64,000 nt of DNA from assembly GCF_900302445.1 (NCBI RefSeq), contig NZ_ONZF01000010.1, positions 1 through 64,000 of the forward strand, written 5' to 3'. Source of the DNA: Palleronia abyssalis (GTDB taxonomy: Bacteria; Pseudomonadota; Alphaproteobacteria; Rhodobacterales; Rhodobacteraceae). The notes below the pieces were generated by a model. The model saw nothing but the letters and a program-made list of their open reading frames with translations. It made no database searches and had not been told where the DNA came from. Numbering within the stretch: position 1 is the stretch's first letter; each line of letters opens with the position of its first letter. A program made the position numbers and the translations under genes. This document shows, one piece after another, positions 26,474 to 35,463 of this stretch.

Positions 26474-26542
26474 ATATCCGAGCGTAGTGTTGGCGAAGTG
26501 ACCATTGCGGCCTGGGTCCGCATATGAGCCTTGGGCGCGTGC

Positions 26543-27065
26543 TCAATGATGCGGCTTGCGTCCTTTCGCAATCATCAGATGGTGCTCTTGATGATGTACA
26601 CCGATTGTCATCAGACCAAAGAAACCAAGGCCCTGTATTTGTTCACCATCGCCACCCACGATCAGTGCGACACCATCCTCCATTTCTTCTGACGCAACAC
26701 TCCAGCCTGTTTCACCGGCAAGGAACGGTGCATGGGCGGGAACCATTGTGTTGATGGCCGACAGGACACGCGGGCTGCCACGCACTTCGAACCGTGCCCC
26801 GTCGGGCCGCAGAATGCGGGTGACCTCTGCCTTTCGTGTCAAAAGGTCCATATCGACCAGATGGTCCCTCAGTTTGTCGATATTGACGGCGCCCCAATCG
26901 GTTTCGGGATCGGCCTGGAGCAGCACAACTATTTCGGCCAATGCGGCGAAGGCGGACTGGCCGGTTTCCTGGGGCGTCGGACGCGTGACCCATGGATGAA
27001 TGCATTTGTTGCGGCGTAACGGGTGTCGCAAGCAAGACAGCGAAGAGAACGGGTATCAGTCGCAT
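26543..27065 (-). pseudogene. Secreted protein of unknown function, frameshifted
   Basis: A signal peptide (MRLIPVLFAVLLATPVTPQQ, start 27065, preceded by AGGAAAGG) continues as MHSSMGHASDAP, after which the frame must change by one base to continue as QETGQSAFAALAEIVVLLQADPETDWGAVNIDKLRDHLVDMDLL and on to the stop at 26543. The break is in a CCCC run near 26970, so one base appears lost. The continued frame is a coherent 170-residue periplasmic protein with a DPETDWGAVNIDKLR segment and no known domain. It is divergent from the Crp/Fnr gene, with an Fnr-like dyad between them. Confidence 0.6.
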
Positions 27066-27122
27066 GGACCAGCCTTTCCTGAGTGTATTCGGATTCAGCC
27101 TAGTACCTGATCGGACCCTGAA

Positions 27123-27140
27123 ATATGATTTGGATCATAT
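27123..27140. promoter_or_regulatory. Fnr/Crp-type operator dyad
   Basis: ATATGAT-TTGG-ATCATAT, a perfect 18-bp dyad whose core TGAT-N4-ATCA matches the Fnr-type site (TTGAT-N4-ATCAA). It overlaps the start codon of the Crp/Fnr gene and lies 58-75 bases upstream of the divergent secreted-protein gene, where it could act at a promoter for that gene and repress its own. Confidence 0.6.
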
Positions 27141-27141
27141 G

Positions 27142-27705
27142 ATGCCTGAACCCTATAATCTCATACCGCCCTCCGCCTTGCGTCCGCTGACGAGGGCCGC
27201 AGGGGATACGGTCTTTCGTCAGGGCGCGCGGACCTGCGGCCTTTATGTTGTTAAGTGCGGGCGCGTTCATCTTGAGCGTGTCGGCCCGGATGGCGAACGA
27301 TTTATCATCTACCGTGCCGAGCCCGGGATGAGCCTTGCCGAAGCATCGGTGTTTTCGGATAGATACCACTGCGATGCGGTCGTGGCGGAGGCTGGGGCGT
27401 TTGTACAGATCGACAAAGCGGCGGTCTTGTCTGCCTTTGCAGATCCGGATTTTGCACGCGCCTATGCGCGGCAAGCGGCACAGCAGATACAAGCGCAACG
27501 TCAGGCGCTTGAGATCGTAGGCATCCGCCGCGCAGAAGAACGGGTCTATGCCGGTATGGTGGCGGGCCTGCTTGAAAGCTCCGTTGTCGATTTTGCCAGC
27601 GCGCTGCACCTTTCGCACGAGGCCACCTATCGGGCCTTGCGAAAGCTTGTGAATGATGGCCGGATCGCAAATCCGACCCGGGGAACGTATCATTTGCGCC
27701 CCTGA
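27142..27705 (+). CDS. Crp/Fnr family transcription regulator
   Basis: About 187 residues with a cyclic-nucleotide-type sensor domain (LTRAAGDTVFRQGARTCGLYVVKCGRVHLERVGPDGERFIIYRAEPG) and a C-terminal winged helix (VVDFASALHLSHEATYRALRKLVNDGRI). The N-terminal Cys cluster of Fnr is absent; only isolated Cys residues occur, so it is not an Fe-S oxygen sensor. It starts either at 27139/27142 or, giving the more usual length, at 27064 (MDQPFLSVFG). The operator dyad over 27123-27140 suggests autoregulation. Ligand unknown. Confidence 0.82.
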   Translation: MPEPYNLIPPSALRPLTRAAGDTVFRQGARTCGLYVVKCGRVHLERVGPDGERFIIYRAEPGMSLAEASVFSDRYHCDAVVAEAGAFVQIDKAAVLSAFADPDFARAYARQAAQQIQAQRQALEIVGIRRAEERVYAGMVAGLLESSVVDFASALHLSHEATYRALRKLVNDGRIANPTRGTYHLRP

Positions 27706-27822
27706 ATGGATCAGCCGGACCATGCCCGGTTCGAGATAACAAAAGGTGCGGTAGCAAAGCTTGGCGGGTATTTCGCTTGCCCGATAACAATGAGAATTGC
27801 TGCCCGCGACGATGACCTGTTT

Positions 27823-28749
27823 TCAAAGATCGCCGTTATGCCCTGTCTTACTGCTCGCCGCTGAAAGGTCGATTGCCTCAGCGCCGCTTTCGTCGAAGCA
27901 CCGTGTTTCGATCTGCAGGGTTGCGAAAAAGAACCCGAAGTCCTTACGCAGCATGTCGTAGGCGGTTTGCAGGACCTCTTCTTGATCTGTGACACGCAGA
28001 TGCGCGGAGAAGACATGCTTGCCACTTGTCAGCGCCCAGGCATGAATATGGTGAACATCGGAAACCTCGTGCAGTTCTTCAAGGGTACGTTTGATTTCAG
28101 GCAGACTCACTTCGGGAGGCGTGCCTTCCATCAAAAGATGCGCCGCTTCTTTCAGCAATCCCCAGCTCGCCCATAGCAGGACAAACCCGAACGCCATGCC
28201 AAGCAGCGGGTCGATCAGCAGAAACCCGGTGAATTCGATTGCGAGGGCGGTCACGATGATCAACAGACTGCCAACAAAGGTCTGGATGATATGCCAGAAC
28301 GCTCCCTTCGTGTTCAGATCTTCCTTGCTTTGCTTCCAGATCAGCGCAAGCGAAATGAACTCCGTAAAGAGCCCCCCGGCAGCCGCAATCAGCATCGGAC
28401 CCGTTGGAAGATCAATTGGCGCAGACATGCGCATGGCAGCCATCGCGATGACAACAACCGCCATGGCCAGCAAGAAGCCGCCATTCACAAGGGCGCCGAT
28501 GATTTCGGCGCGCGCCCAGCCAAAGCTCCGCTCTTCATCCGCCGGACGCAACGCCATACGCGCCGCGACAATGGCGACCAGCACACCGCCCACGGCCGAA
28601 AAGGTATGGAACGCGTCGGAGATGACCGCGATTGACCCTGTCCATAGGCCAATCGCCAGTTCAATCACAAAATAGATGCCGGTCAACTAGGCTGATATCG
28701 CCAGCCCCTTGCCGCCGGACGGCATATGCCCCTGATGTCCGCCTGCCAT
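27823..28749 (-). pseudogene. Cation diffusion facilitator (CzcD-like) with early TAG codon
   Basis: A CDF metal-proton antiporter with six membrane helices, the metal-site HxxxD of ISDAFHTFSAVGG, a second site in GGLFTEFISLALIW (unusual, the usual HxxxD being altered), and a cytoplasmic ferredoxin-like C-terminal domain (EVSDVHHIHAWALTSGKHVFSAHL). Strong initiation signals (AAGGAG) are at 28749-28762 giving MAGGHQGHMPSGGKGLAISA, then TAG, then LTGIYFVIELAIG. Translation could restart at the TTG of LTGIYF (28686) but no ribosome-binding site precedes it. So the gene is probably broken by one nonsense change. Upstream neighbour is the copper ATPase. Confidence 0.7.
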
Positions 28750-28771
28750 CATCTATCTCCTTAGTTTGCGA

Positions 28772-31117
28772 CTAAAGCCGTACCCGTCGCAGCCGCAGTG
28801 CATTGCTAATGACGGAGACCGAAGACAGGCTCATCGCGGCGGCGGCGATCATCGGCGACAGAAGAAGGCCGAAAAACGGGTAGAGAATACCAGCCGCGAT
28901 GGGCACACCTGCGGTATTGTAGGCGAAGGCAAAAAACAGGTTCTGCTTGATGTTTCGCACCGTTGCCTTTGCCAATCGGCGCGCACGCACGATGCCGACA
29001 AGATCACCACCCAGAAGGGTGATGCCTGCGCTTTCCACGGCAACGTCGGCACCGGTGCCCATCGCAATGCCCACATCAGCCGCCGCCAGGGCAGGGGCAT
29101 CGTTCACGCCGTCTCCTGCCATGGCGATCCGGGCCCCTTCTTGTCTGAGGGAGTCCACCAATGCCTTCTTGTCTTCGGGCAAGACGCCTGCGTGGACTTC
29201 ATCAATACCCAGCTTTGCGGCGACGGCTTCGGCGGTTTTCTGATTGTCACCGGTTGCCATTATGACCCTGAGACCGAGGCGATGAAGGTCATCGATGGCG
29301 TCTGCCGTGGACTCCTTGATGGGATCGGCAACAGCGACAATGCCGGCAAAAGTGCCATCTATCGCCACAAGCATTGCTGTCTTTCCAGATTCACGAAGGT
29401 CGTCCGCAGCAAATTCCGCAATCGAAGCGTCAACGTTGATCTCTGCCATCATGGCGGGATTCCCAAGTGCCACGACCTGGCCATCGACCATGCCTTTCAC
29501 GCCCTTGCCAGTCACGGCTTCGAATTCCGTTGCGTTCGGAAGCGTCAGCCCCCGTGCCAGCGCACCCTCGACTATTGCTTCGGCCAGCGGATGTTCGGAG
29601 CCCCGTTCGAGGGCCGCAGCCATTGTCAGCAGGTCATTTTCAGCCTTGTCCCCCGTGGGCACCACGTCTGTCAGCTTGGGGCGCCCTTCGGTGAGTGTTC
29701 CGGTCTTGTCAACGATGACGGTATCGACACGCGCCATGCGTTCCAGTGCTTCGGCGTCTTTGATCAGAACGCCAGCCTGTGCCCCGCGGCCCGCCGCCGT
29801 TGTGATCGAAATGGGCGTCGCAAGGCCCAAGGCACAGGGGCAAGCAATGATAAGAACGGATACGGCTGCAGTAACAGCGAAGGCGAGCGCGGGATCGGGC
29901 CCTAAGAACAGCCAGACAACGAAGGATATGATCGCAATGACGACAACCGTCGGAACAAAGACGGACGATACCCGGTCCGCCAGACCCTGAATCGGCGCGC
30001 GCGACCGCTTTGCACCTGCCACCATGTCCACGATCTGGGACAGGACCGTGTCCGCACCGACCTGTGTGGCCCGGATCGCCAATGTGCCGTTCTTGTTGAT
30101 CGTGCCGCCTGTGACCCGGTCGCCTTGTGTTTTCTCGACCGGCAACGGCTCTCCGGTGATCATACTTTCGTCGATAGATGAATGCCCTTCGAGGACCTCG
30201 GCATCGACGGGTATGCTGTCGCCGGGGCGTACCCGCAACCTGTCACCCTCAACAATGTGTTCGAGAGGTGCGTCATATTCCGTCCCGTCCGGCAGGATCC
30301 GCCGCGCCGTTTTTGGTGCGAGATCGAGCAATGCACGGATGGCATCACCCGTCCGTTCGCGGGCGCGCAACTCGAGCACCTGACCGACAAAGATCAGCGC
30401 AACGATCACAACCGCAGCTTCGTAATATGTCCCGACGCTTTGGCCGTTTCGATACGCTTCGGGGAAAATGCCGGGCAGGAATGTTGCGGCAAGCGAATAG
30501 ATATAGGCAGCCCCGACGCCAAGCGCGATCAGGGTCCACATGTTCGGCGATATATTCCTGATCGATTCCCACCCCCTTTTGAAGAAGGGAAGAGCCGCCC
30601 AGAGAATGATCGGGGTTGCGAGGACGAATTCGATGTAGACAGCCGTCTGATGTCCGATCCATTCCCGCACAGGTAGGCCGACCAGTTCACCCATCGTCAG
30701 GATAACCAGCGGAACGGCGGCTGCCGCGCTGATCCACATGCGTGTTGTGAAATCGGACAACTCTTCTGACGGCTCGTCCGATGGAAGCATCGGTTCAAGC
30801 GCCATGCCGCAGATCGGACAGGACCCGGGCTCATCCTTCAGGATTTGCGGATGCATCGGGCAGGTCCATTGCGTACCGGCCTCGCCATGTGCTGGTGTCT
30901 TTTGGGCGTTTCCCGACGCATAGTAAAATGGGTCTTTGCCAAACTTGGTTTCGCAGTTTTCCGAGCAGAAATGAAAGACCTCTCCATCATACTCGGCACT
31001 GCGCGTGTCTTCGTCTATCTTGACGGTCATGCCGCACACCGGGTCGGTCGCTGTATCTGGGTCTGATGCGGTCGAGGTGCGCGTCATGTCGTGATGATGT
31101 TCTTGGTCCGTGGCCAT
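28772..31117 (-). CDS. copA: Copper P1B-type ATPase with YHS and heavy-metal-binding N-terminus
   Basis: A 781-residue P1B ATPase that exports Cu(I). Order: His-rich start, YHS domain ([10 protein letters not shown] to [10 protein letters not shown], about 25-65), a [16 protein letters not shown] heavy-metal-binding domain (about 84-112), eight membrane helices, TGEP actuator loop, CPC in [13 protein letters not shown], phosphorylation site [18 protein letters not shown] and [10 protein letters not shown]. It has no HMA domains, unlike the second ATPase at 49971. A CueR-type promoter lies just upstream. The CDF pseudogene follows on the same strand after 22 bases. Confidence 0.95.
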   Translation of the reverse strand: MATDQEHHHDMTRTSTASDPDTATDPVCGMTVKIDEDTRSAEYDGEVFHFCSENCETKFGKDPFYYASGNAQKTPAHGEAGTQWTCPMHPQILKDEPGSCPICGMALEPMLPSDEPSEELSDFTTRMWISAAAAVPLVILTMGELVGLPVREWIGHQTAVYIEFVLATPIILWAALPFFKRGWESIRNISPNMWTLIALGVGAAYIYSLAATFLPGIFPEAYRNGQSVGTYYEAAVVIVALIFVGQVLELRARERTGDAIRALLDLAPKTARRILPDGTEYDAPLEHIVEGDRLRVRPGDSIPVDAEVLEGHSSIDESMITGEPLPVEKTQGDRVTGGTINKNGTLAIRATQVGADTVLSQIVDMVAGAKRSRAPIQGLADRVSSVFVPTVVVIAIISFVVWLFLGPDPALAFAVTAAVSVLIIACPCALGLATPISITTAAGRGAQAGVLIKDAEALERMARVDTVIVDKTGTLTEGRPKLTDVVPTGDKAENDLLTMAAALERGSEHPLAEAIVEGALARGLTLPNATEFEAVTGKGVKGMVDGQVVALGNPAMMAEINVDASIAEFAADDLRESGKTAMLVAIDGTFAGIVAVADPIKESTADAIDDLHRLGLRVIMATGDNQKTAEAVAAKLGIDEVHAGVLPEDKKALVDSLRQEGARIAMAGDGVNDAPALAAADVGIAMGTGADVAVESAGITLLGGDLVGIVRARRLAKATVRNIKQNLFFAFAYNTAGVPIAAGILYPFFGLLLSPMIAAAAMSLSSVSVISNALRLRRVRL

Positions 31118-31147
31118 CTTCTAATTCCCGTTTTCAAGACAATTGAA

Positions 31148-31178
31148 CACATAACCCTTCCAGTTACTGGAGGGTCAA
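31148..31178 (-). promoter_or_regulatory. CueR-type promoter of the YHS copper ATPase
   Basis: Minus strand TTGACC (31173-31178), 19-bp spacer, TATGTG (31148-31153). The spacer holds the dyad CCAG-TAA-CTGG, the usual Cu-responsive MerR-family site. The regulator is probably the CueR encoded at 52491. Confidence 0.8.
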
Positions 31179-31238
31179 GACTCTTCCGACAACGCTGCGT
31201 ATGAATTTTATGGGCCTTCGCGATGCGCGAAGCTCCTG

Positions 31239-31796
31239 TCAGCCCAGGGTCAGTATCATGTCTTCCGAAACGGACATCGTGGGAATATGCAGGTTCTCCG
31301 GTGCCGGACCCTTTCGAATGCGTCCTGCTGTATCATAATGGGAGCCATGACAGGGACAGAACCAACCACCAAAATCGCCGGCTCCGTCACCAAGTGGTAC
31401 ACATCCCAGATGCGTGCAAACGCCTATCATGACCAAGAAATTCTCATTTCCCGCCACTGCCCTGTTTGCATCGGTGGCCAGGTCATCTCCGGATATGTTG
31501 GGATTTCTGGCGACGGTATCAGGAAGGGAAAGCACATCTTCCGAACGGGCCTGCGCGATTTCCGCGTCGGTCCTGTGCCGGATGAACACCGGCTTGCCGA
31601 GAAAACTGACAGTCAATTGCGTTCCGGGTTCCACACCGGAGATATCGACGCGGATCTGGGACAGCGCGCGGACATCGGCGGATGGGTTCATCTGATTGAG
31701 CAATGGCCAGACCGCAGCCCCTACGGCAACCGCGCCCGTTCCGGCGGTGGCGTAGTACAGGAAATCCCGGCGGAGTTGTGGTGTTTGTGTATCCAT
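31239..31796 (-). CDS. Rieske iron-sulfur protein (PetA-like), without bc1 partners
   Basis: A 185-residue Rieske protein with an N-terminal Tat-type/anchor segment ([26 protein letters not shown]) and both [2Fe-2S] boxes, CTHLGC and CPCHGSHYD (two Cys and two His). It matches the ubiquinol-cytochrome c reductase iron-sulfur subunit, but no cytochrome b or c1 gene is in the window, so it may supply the chromosomal complex or act as an electron carrier for island oxidases. Last gene of a minus-strand run starting at the EF-hand protein, 87 bases after the TVP38 gene. Confidence 0.92.
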   Translation of the reverse strand: MDTQTPQLRRDFLYYATAGTGAVAVGAAVWPLLNQMNPSADVRALSQIRVDISGVEPGTQLTVSFLGKPVFIRHRTDAEIAQARSEDVLSLPDTVARNPNISGDDLATDANRAVAGNENFLVMIGVCTHLGCVPLGDGAGDFGGWFCPCHGSHYDTAGRIRKGPAPENLHIPTMSVSEDMILTLG

Positions 31797-31883
31797 AGCG
31801 ATTCACGGTCGCAGCTTCCTGTGGGGGAAGGTCAATGGTAAAGTAGGCAATCACGGTTTTCATTTTTGCTGACATACTCAGAC

Positions 31884-32558
31884 TTAGGAAGCGTTGGTTG
31901 ACCGATTTGTTCGCCAGAGCGCTGCGACCAGCAACGGTGCGGCAGTCATCAATCCAAGACCGATGATGATCCACTCAGCAGTGCCGAAATCTCCCGACAT
32001 GGCCTCTGCTCCGAAATGCGCGAGCAGGAAACTGGCTGGAAGAATGCCTGCCAGAGTTGCGATCAGGAACCGCCAAAGGCGCAGGCGGCTGAGACCGGCA
32101 GCGTAGCTCATTGCGTCAAACGAGATGAAGGGCAAGAGGCGAGACGCGAACACCGTCAACATCAACAGATTTTGAGAGCCCAATAACCCGAAACCGGCCT
32201 TATCCCCAAGCCAGCGCTCAACGTGGTCGCGCCCGATATAGCGGGCGATGATGAATGCCACGAGTGCACCCAGTTCCGACCCGATGGCGACATAGACAGC
32301 TCCGGCAACATGACCATACGCCGCGCCTGCCACCAGTGCGACCGGTGCACTTGGAATGGGGCTTGCCACGATCGAAACCATCATGAGCACGATGATGAGC
32401 AACGGTCCCAAAGCGCCGGCCCGCTCTATCCAGACCTCGATAGTCTCGCGGGCTATCGCCGGGCCATATCCCATTGCCCATATGGCTATCAAAAGTACGC
32501 CAAGCGCAACCACCAACCATAGCCCAACCCGATGCAGGCGCGGTTTGCTAAGCGGCAT
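31884..32558 (-). CDS. TVP38/TMEM64 (DedA-superfamily) membrane protein
   Basis: A 224-residue membrane protein of the TVP38/VTT family: VASPIPSAPVALVAGAAYG, GSELGALVAFIIARYIGRDHVERWLG and FASRLLPFISFDAMSYAAGLSRLRLWRFLIATLAGILPASFL. The family is thought to move lipids or ions, and members often occur with metal and mercury genes. The ATG at 32558 lies within the end of the preceding small gene, so translation is coupled; a TTG at 32591 in frame is less likely. Confidence 0.85.
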   Translation of the reverse strand: MPLSKPRLHRVGLWLVVALGVLLIAIWAMGYGPAIARETIEVWIERAGALGPLLIIVLMMVSIVASPIPSAPVALVAGAAYGHVAGAVYVAIGSELGALVAFIIARYIGRDHVERWLGDKAGFGLLGSQNLLMLTVFASRLLPFISFDAMSYAAGLSRLRLWRFLIATLAGILPASFLLAHFGAEAMSGDFGTAEWIIIGLGLMTAAPLLVAALWRTNRSTNAS

Positions 32559-32691
32559 GGAGCACCAAAAGAAAGAGAGCTGCGAAGACAATTGGCCTTT
32601 GCTCGGGCAAGATGAAATGCATAGGCGCAGAGATGACGATCAACAGCCCGCCGGCGAGGGTCAGCCGCTTGATGTGCAATTCGGTTTTCAT
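32548..32691 (-). CDS. 47-residue small membrane protein
   Basis: A short gene: MKTELHIKRLTLAGGLLIVI then SAPMHFILPEQRPIVFAALF and LLVLHAA, i.e. a basic start and two hydrophobic stretches separated by a Pro-rich turn. GAGG lies 6 bases before the ATG and its last 11 bases overlap the TVP38 gene start. Position and coupling support a real gene; function unknown. Confidence 0.6.
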   Translation of the reverse strand: MKTELHIKRLTLAGGLLIVISAPMHFILPEQRPIVFAALFLLVLHAA

Positions 32692-32761
32692 CTCAAACCT
32701 CTATCGAGGAATAGGATTCCCCTAAAGGTTCCTGTCAGCGGAGGGTAAAGGGATTTCTGCG

Positions 32762-34213
32762 CTAAGCAACACTGAATTGCCCCATCATGCCGCCGTCTTC
32801 GTGTTCCAGAATGTGGCAGTGATACATGTAGGGCGCAGCCGCTGAGGCAGGTTTTTCGAATTTCATCGCAAGCTCCACTTCACCATCCACCAGTACCGTA
32901 TCCTTCCAACCCCTGTTCTCTGCACGCGGTGCCGTACCGTTTTCCGACAGGACCTGAAACCGGACGCCGTGAACATGGAACGGGTGCATCATCATGGCCC
33001 CACGCACAATCCAACGCTCGATGCTGTTGAGTTTGGTGGAAAAATTGAGCGTTCCCGAATCGTATGACGCGCCGTTGATCGAAAATCGGTTACCGGACCG
33101 CGAGAACATCATCCCCATGCCCATCGACATATCCAGTGACAGACGTCGGACTGGCGCGTCCTTGACCGCAAGATCAGGCAACTGCCCGTCCAGAGAGCCG
33201 GGCAGGGCGTCGATGCGAACCGGAAGGGTTGTGTCGACAGCGAAAGGCAGCACGGTGAATGGACTGCCGGAACCGCCGCCGCCCATCATTCCGCCCATGG
33301 CCGAATTAATGATATCGTCGGACTTCAAAACACTGTCCCGCCCGCTTGTGAAATCCACAAGCACTTCTGCGCGCTCTCCTGGTGCAAGGGTCAGGCGGTT
33401 CAGCGCAATCGGTCGATCCAGAAATCCGGCATCTGTCGCGATGAGATGAAGCGACCGGCTGTCAGACATGGACAGGCGGTAAACCCGCGCATTCGAGCCG
33501 TTGACGACACGGCACCGCACGATCCCCTTCGGAACCGCTGCCGACGCGCCGATTTGACCGTTCACAACCATTGTGTCGCCCTGAAACCCGTTCATGGACT
33601 GGTGCATGCCGGGATCGTATTTCAGGCGTCCGCGCCAGTTGAACTGACGGTCCTGCAATACAAGGGTCAGATCATCGACCCCGTAGGCGGATGGCAATCC
33701 ACGGGCGTCATCCGCGTCATCCGTCACCTGCAGAACACCCGCCAGCCCCAGCATGACCTGCCGTGCCGTCGCGCCGTGAATGTGGCTGTGATACCAGGCC
33801 GTTGCCGGGGGCTGGTCAAGGTCCAGCACCGGCTTCCAGGTGTCTCCCGGTGCGATGGCCTGATGTGGTCCGCCATCGAACTCACCGGCAACAACCAACC
33901 CGTGCCAATGCGCCGACATCGGCTCGCCAAGCGTGTTGTGCACCTCTGCCCGTGTCTCGACCCCGGCCTGCACCCGGATCGTCGGGCCAAGGTATCCCTG
34001 GTTGTAGCCGAACGTTTCGCTGGCGGCACCGTCGTCAAAACGGGTCTCGCCCGTGCGGGCTTCCAGTTGAAAAAGCCGGGATGTCGTCGCATCGAGAAGG
34101 GGAGGATACGCGAGCCTCTTGTCCGATGCCGCGAATGCAGCCGATGGCAGGGCAAATGCAGCCCCAAAGCCTGCGGCATGGCCCAACAGTTCTCGACGGT
34201 TCAACAGTTTCAC
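32762..34213 (-). CDS. CueO-like multicopper oxidase, Tat-exported
   Basis: A 483-residue periplasmic oxidase with a twin-arginine signal (NRRELLGHAAGFGAAFALPSAAFA) and all four copper motifs: SAHWHGL, WYHSHIHG, HPFHVHGV and YHCHILEHEDGGMM. A Met-rich/Gly segment AMGGMMGGGGSG and MSMGMGMMFSR resemble the Cu(I)-binding inserts of CueO. It probably oxidises Cu(I) to the less harmful Cu(II). It begins one base after the rhodanese gene, so both are in one operon with the EF-hand protein. Confidence 0.92.
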   Translation of the reverse strand: MKLLNRRELLGHAAGFGAAFALPSAAFAASDKRLAYPPLLDATTSRLFQLEARTGETRFDDGAASETFGYNQGYLGPTIRVQAGVETRAEVHNTLGEPMSAHWHGLVVAGEFDGGPHQAIAPGDTWKPVLDLDQPPATAWYHSHIHGATARQVMLGLAGVLQVTDDADDARGLPSAYGVDDLTLVLQDRQFNWRGRLKYDPGMHQSMNGFQGDTMVVNGQIGASAAVPKGIVRCRVVNGSNARVYRLSMSDSRSLHLIATDAGFLDRPIALNRLTLAPGERAEVLVDFTSGRDSVLKSDDIINSAMGGMMGGGGSGSPFTVLPFAVDTTLPVRIDALPGSLDGQLPDLAVKDAPVRRLSLDMSMGMGMMFSRSGNRFSINGASYDSGTLNFSTKLNSIERWIVRGAMMMHPFHVHGVRFQVLSENGTAPRAENRGWKDTVLVDGEVELAMKFEKPASAAAPYMYHCHILEHEDGGMMGQFSVA

Positions 34214-34214
34214 T

Positions 34215-34682
34215 TCAACTCAATTCCTCTGGCAGCGCCGCCAGAGCCATATCGACACTGACGACCGGATAACCGCCCGCGATCCAGCCCGGTCCGGCGG
34301 CAGAACCGAGCATGCCTTCGGATACGTCAAGAAAGCCGCTGTAGCCAGCCTGCCGAAGACTTCGCATGACGCGGCCAGACCGCCCGCCTGTCGCACAGAT
34401 GAGCGCGACAGGCCGCCCTTCGGCCCGTTCCCGGGCGGCAAAAAGCCGCTCGGCGAAACGGTCCTCATGCAGGCTGATGGGCCAGGTACCGTCGGCAACG
34501 CCGGTGTCGGTCCATTCCGGTCGCGACCGAACGTCGATCATCCGGATCAGGTCCTGTTGCAGCGCATCTGCTGCCATGTCCGCCGACCAGACCTCGGCGG
34601 TCTGGGCGACAGCCGAGAAAGGTGCAACGGAACTGGCCAACATCGCAAGGCTTGCGCCGCGGCGCGTCAGAAAGAAGGCCAT
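34215..34682 (-). CDS. Secreted rhodanese-domain protein
   Basis: A 155-residue protein with a signal peptide (cut near SAVAQT, residue 27) and one rhodanese domain. The active-site loop is CATGGRSGRV, with the catalytic Cys; the substrate-binding DVRSRPEW segment precedes it. It would handle sulfane sulfur in the periplasm, perhaps as thiol donor under copper stress. It sits between the EF-hand gene (39 bases upstream) and the CueO-like oxidase (1 base downstream). Confidence 0.88.
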   Translation of the reverse strand: MAFFLTRRGASLAMLASSVAPFSAVAQTAEVWSADMAADALQQDLIRMIDVRSRPEWTDTGVADGTWPISLHEDRFAERLFAARERAEGRPVALICATGGRSGRVMRSLRQAGYSGFLDVSEGMLGSAAGPGWIAGGYPVVSVDMALAALPEELS

Positions 34683-34721
34683 AATTTGCCCCCATCAAGC
34701 TGAGTGCCGCAGGCTTGACCC

Positions 34722-35267
34722 TTATTCGCTGTCATGATGACCTTCCATGTCCGTTCCGGTGGAAGTACCGTTCATTTTGCTCATCCGTGTACCGGCATCT
34801 TCCATCTCGTCCTGAGAGATCTGGCCGTTACCGTCCGCATCGAGATGCTGAAAGCGATCTACCATGCGCGCGCGCATTGCGTCCATATGCAAGGCTTCGA
34901 ACTCGTCAAGTGTCAACGCTCCATCGGAATTCGCATCGAACTCCCGCATTTTTTCGGACATCTGCGCGGCCATTTCATGAGGCTGTCCACCGGACATCAT
35001 TGTCGACATCATGTCCCGATCCATCATTCCCATCATGTTGCCCTGGCCACCCATCATAGCGGCATGCATCTTCATCATTTTTCGCATCATCGGCATCATG
35101 TCCCCGCCCATCATGCCCATCTGATTGTCGCCATCGCCCATCGCCATGCCGGACATATTCCCGCTGTCAGGCTTGCTGTCGGCAGCCCCGTCGGATTCCG
35201 CAAATGCTGTTTGCGCCATGCCAACCGCGATCACCACGCCAAGCGCAATAATTTCTTGTTTTTTCAT
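34722..35267 (-). CDS. Secreted Met/His-rich EF-hand protein
   Basis: A 181-residue protein with a signal peptide (cut near AFAES, residue 23), a Met-rich middle (MGMMGGDMMPMMRKMMKMHA and more, about 49-95), and two C-terminal EF-hand loops, DANSDGALTLDEF and DADGNGQISQDEM. The Met cluster would suit Cu(I) binding, the EF-hands Ca(II). First gene of the minus-strand operon leading to rhodanese and the oxidase, divergent from ccmF, with two copper-island boxes in the shared upstream region. Confidence 0.8.
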   Translation of the reverse strand: MKKQEIIALGVVIAVGMAQTAFAESDGAADSKPDSGNMSGMAMGDGDNQMGMMGGDMMPMMRKMMKMHAAMMGGQGNMMGMMDRDMMSTMMSGGQPHEMAAQMSEKMREFDANSDGALTLDEFEALHMDAMRARMVDRFQHLDADGNGQISQDEMEDAGTRMSKMNGTSTGTDMEGHHDSE

Positions 35268-35341
35268 TTCTCATTCCTTTCAGACTTACCCTAGATACAT
35301 TGGCGTTATAGCGCTTTGATTAAAGGCCAAGCGCGGGCCGT

Positions 35342-35385
35342 TTTGTAATCATTTGTCACAGCATCCTGTTACAAACGGTGACAAA
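35342..35385. promoter_or_regulatory. Two inverted copper-island boxes between EF-hand gene and ccmF
   Basis: 35342-35358 reads TTTGTAATCATTTGTCA (minus form TGACAAATGA-TTACAAA) and 35369-35385 reads TTACAAACGG-TGACAAA. Each is a tandem repeat at 10-bp period, and the two face each other with centres 27 bp apart, as expected for control of both divergent units. Confidence 0.65.
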
Positions 35386-35463
35386 GCAACCACTCACAGT
35401 TCGCCGGACGATTTGCTAGACAGACGTCGATCCAGTGAATTCATTGAAGAGGCTGATGATCCT

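Noticed and set aside
35353..35463. N-terminal extension of CcmF from a TTG at 35353
   Set aside because: It runs through the operator repeats and does not resemble CcmF, whose sequence begins at LTPEIGHFAL.
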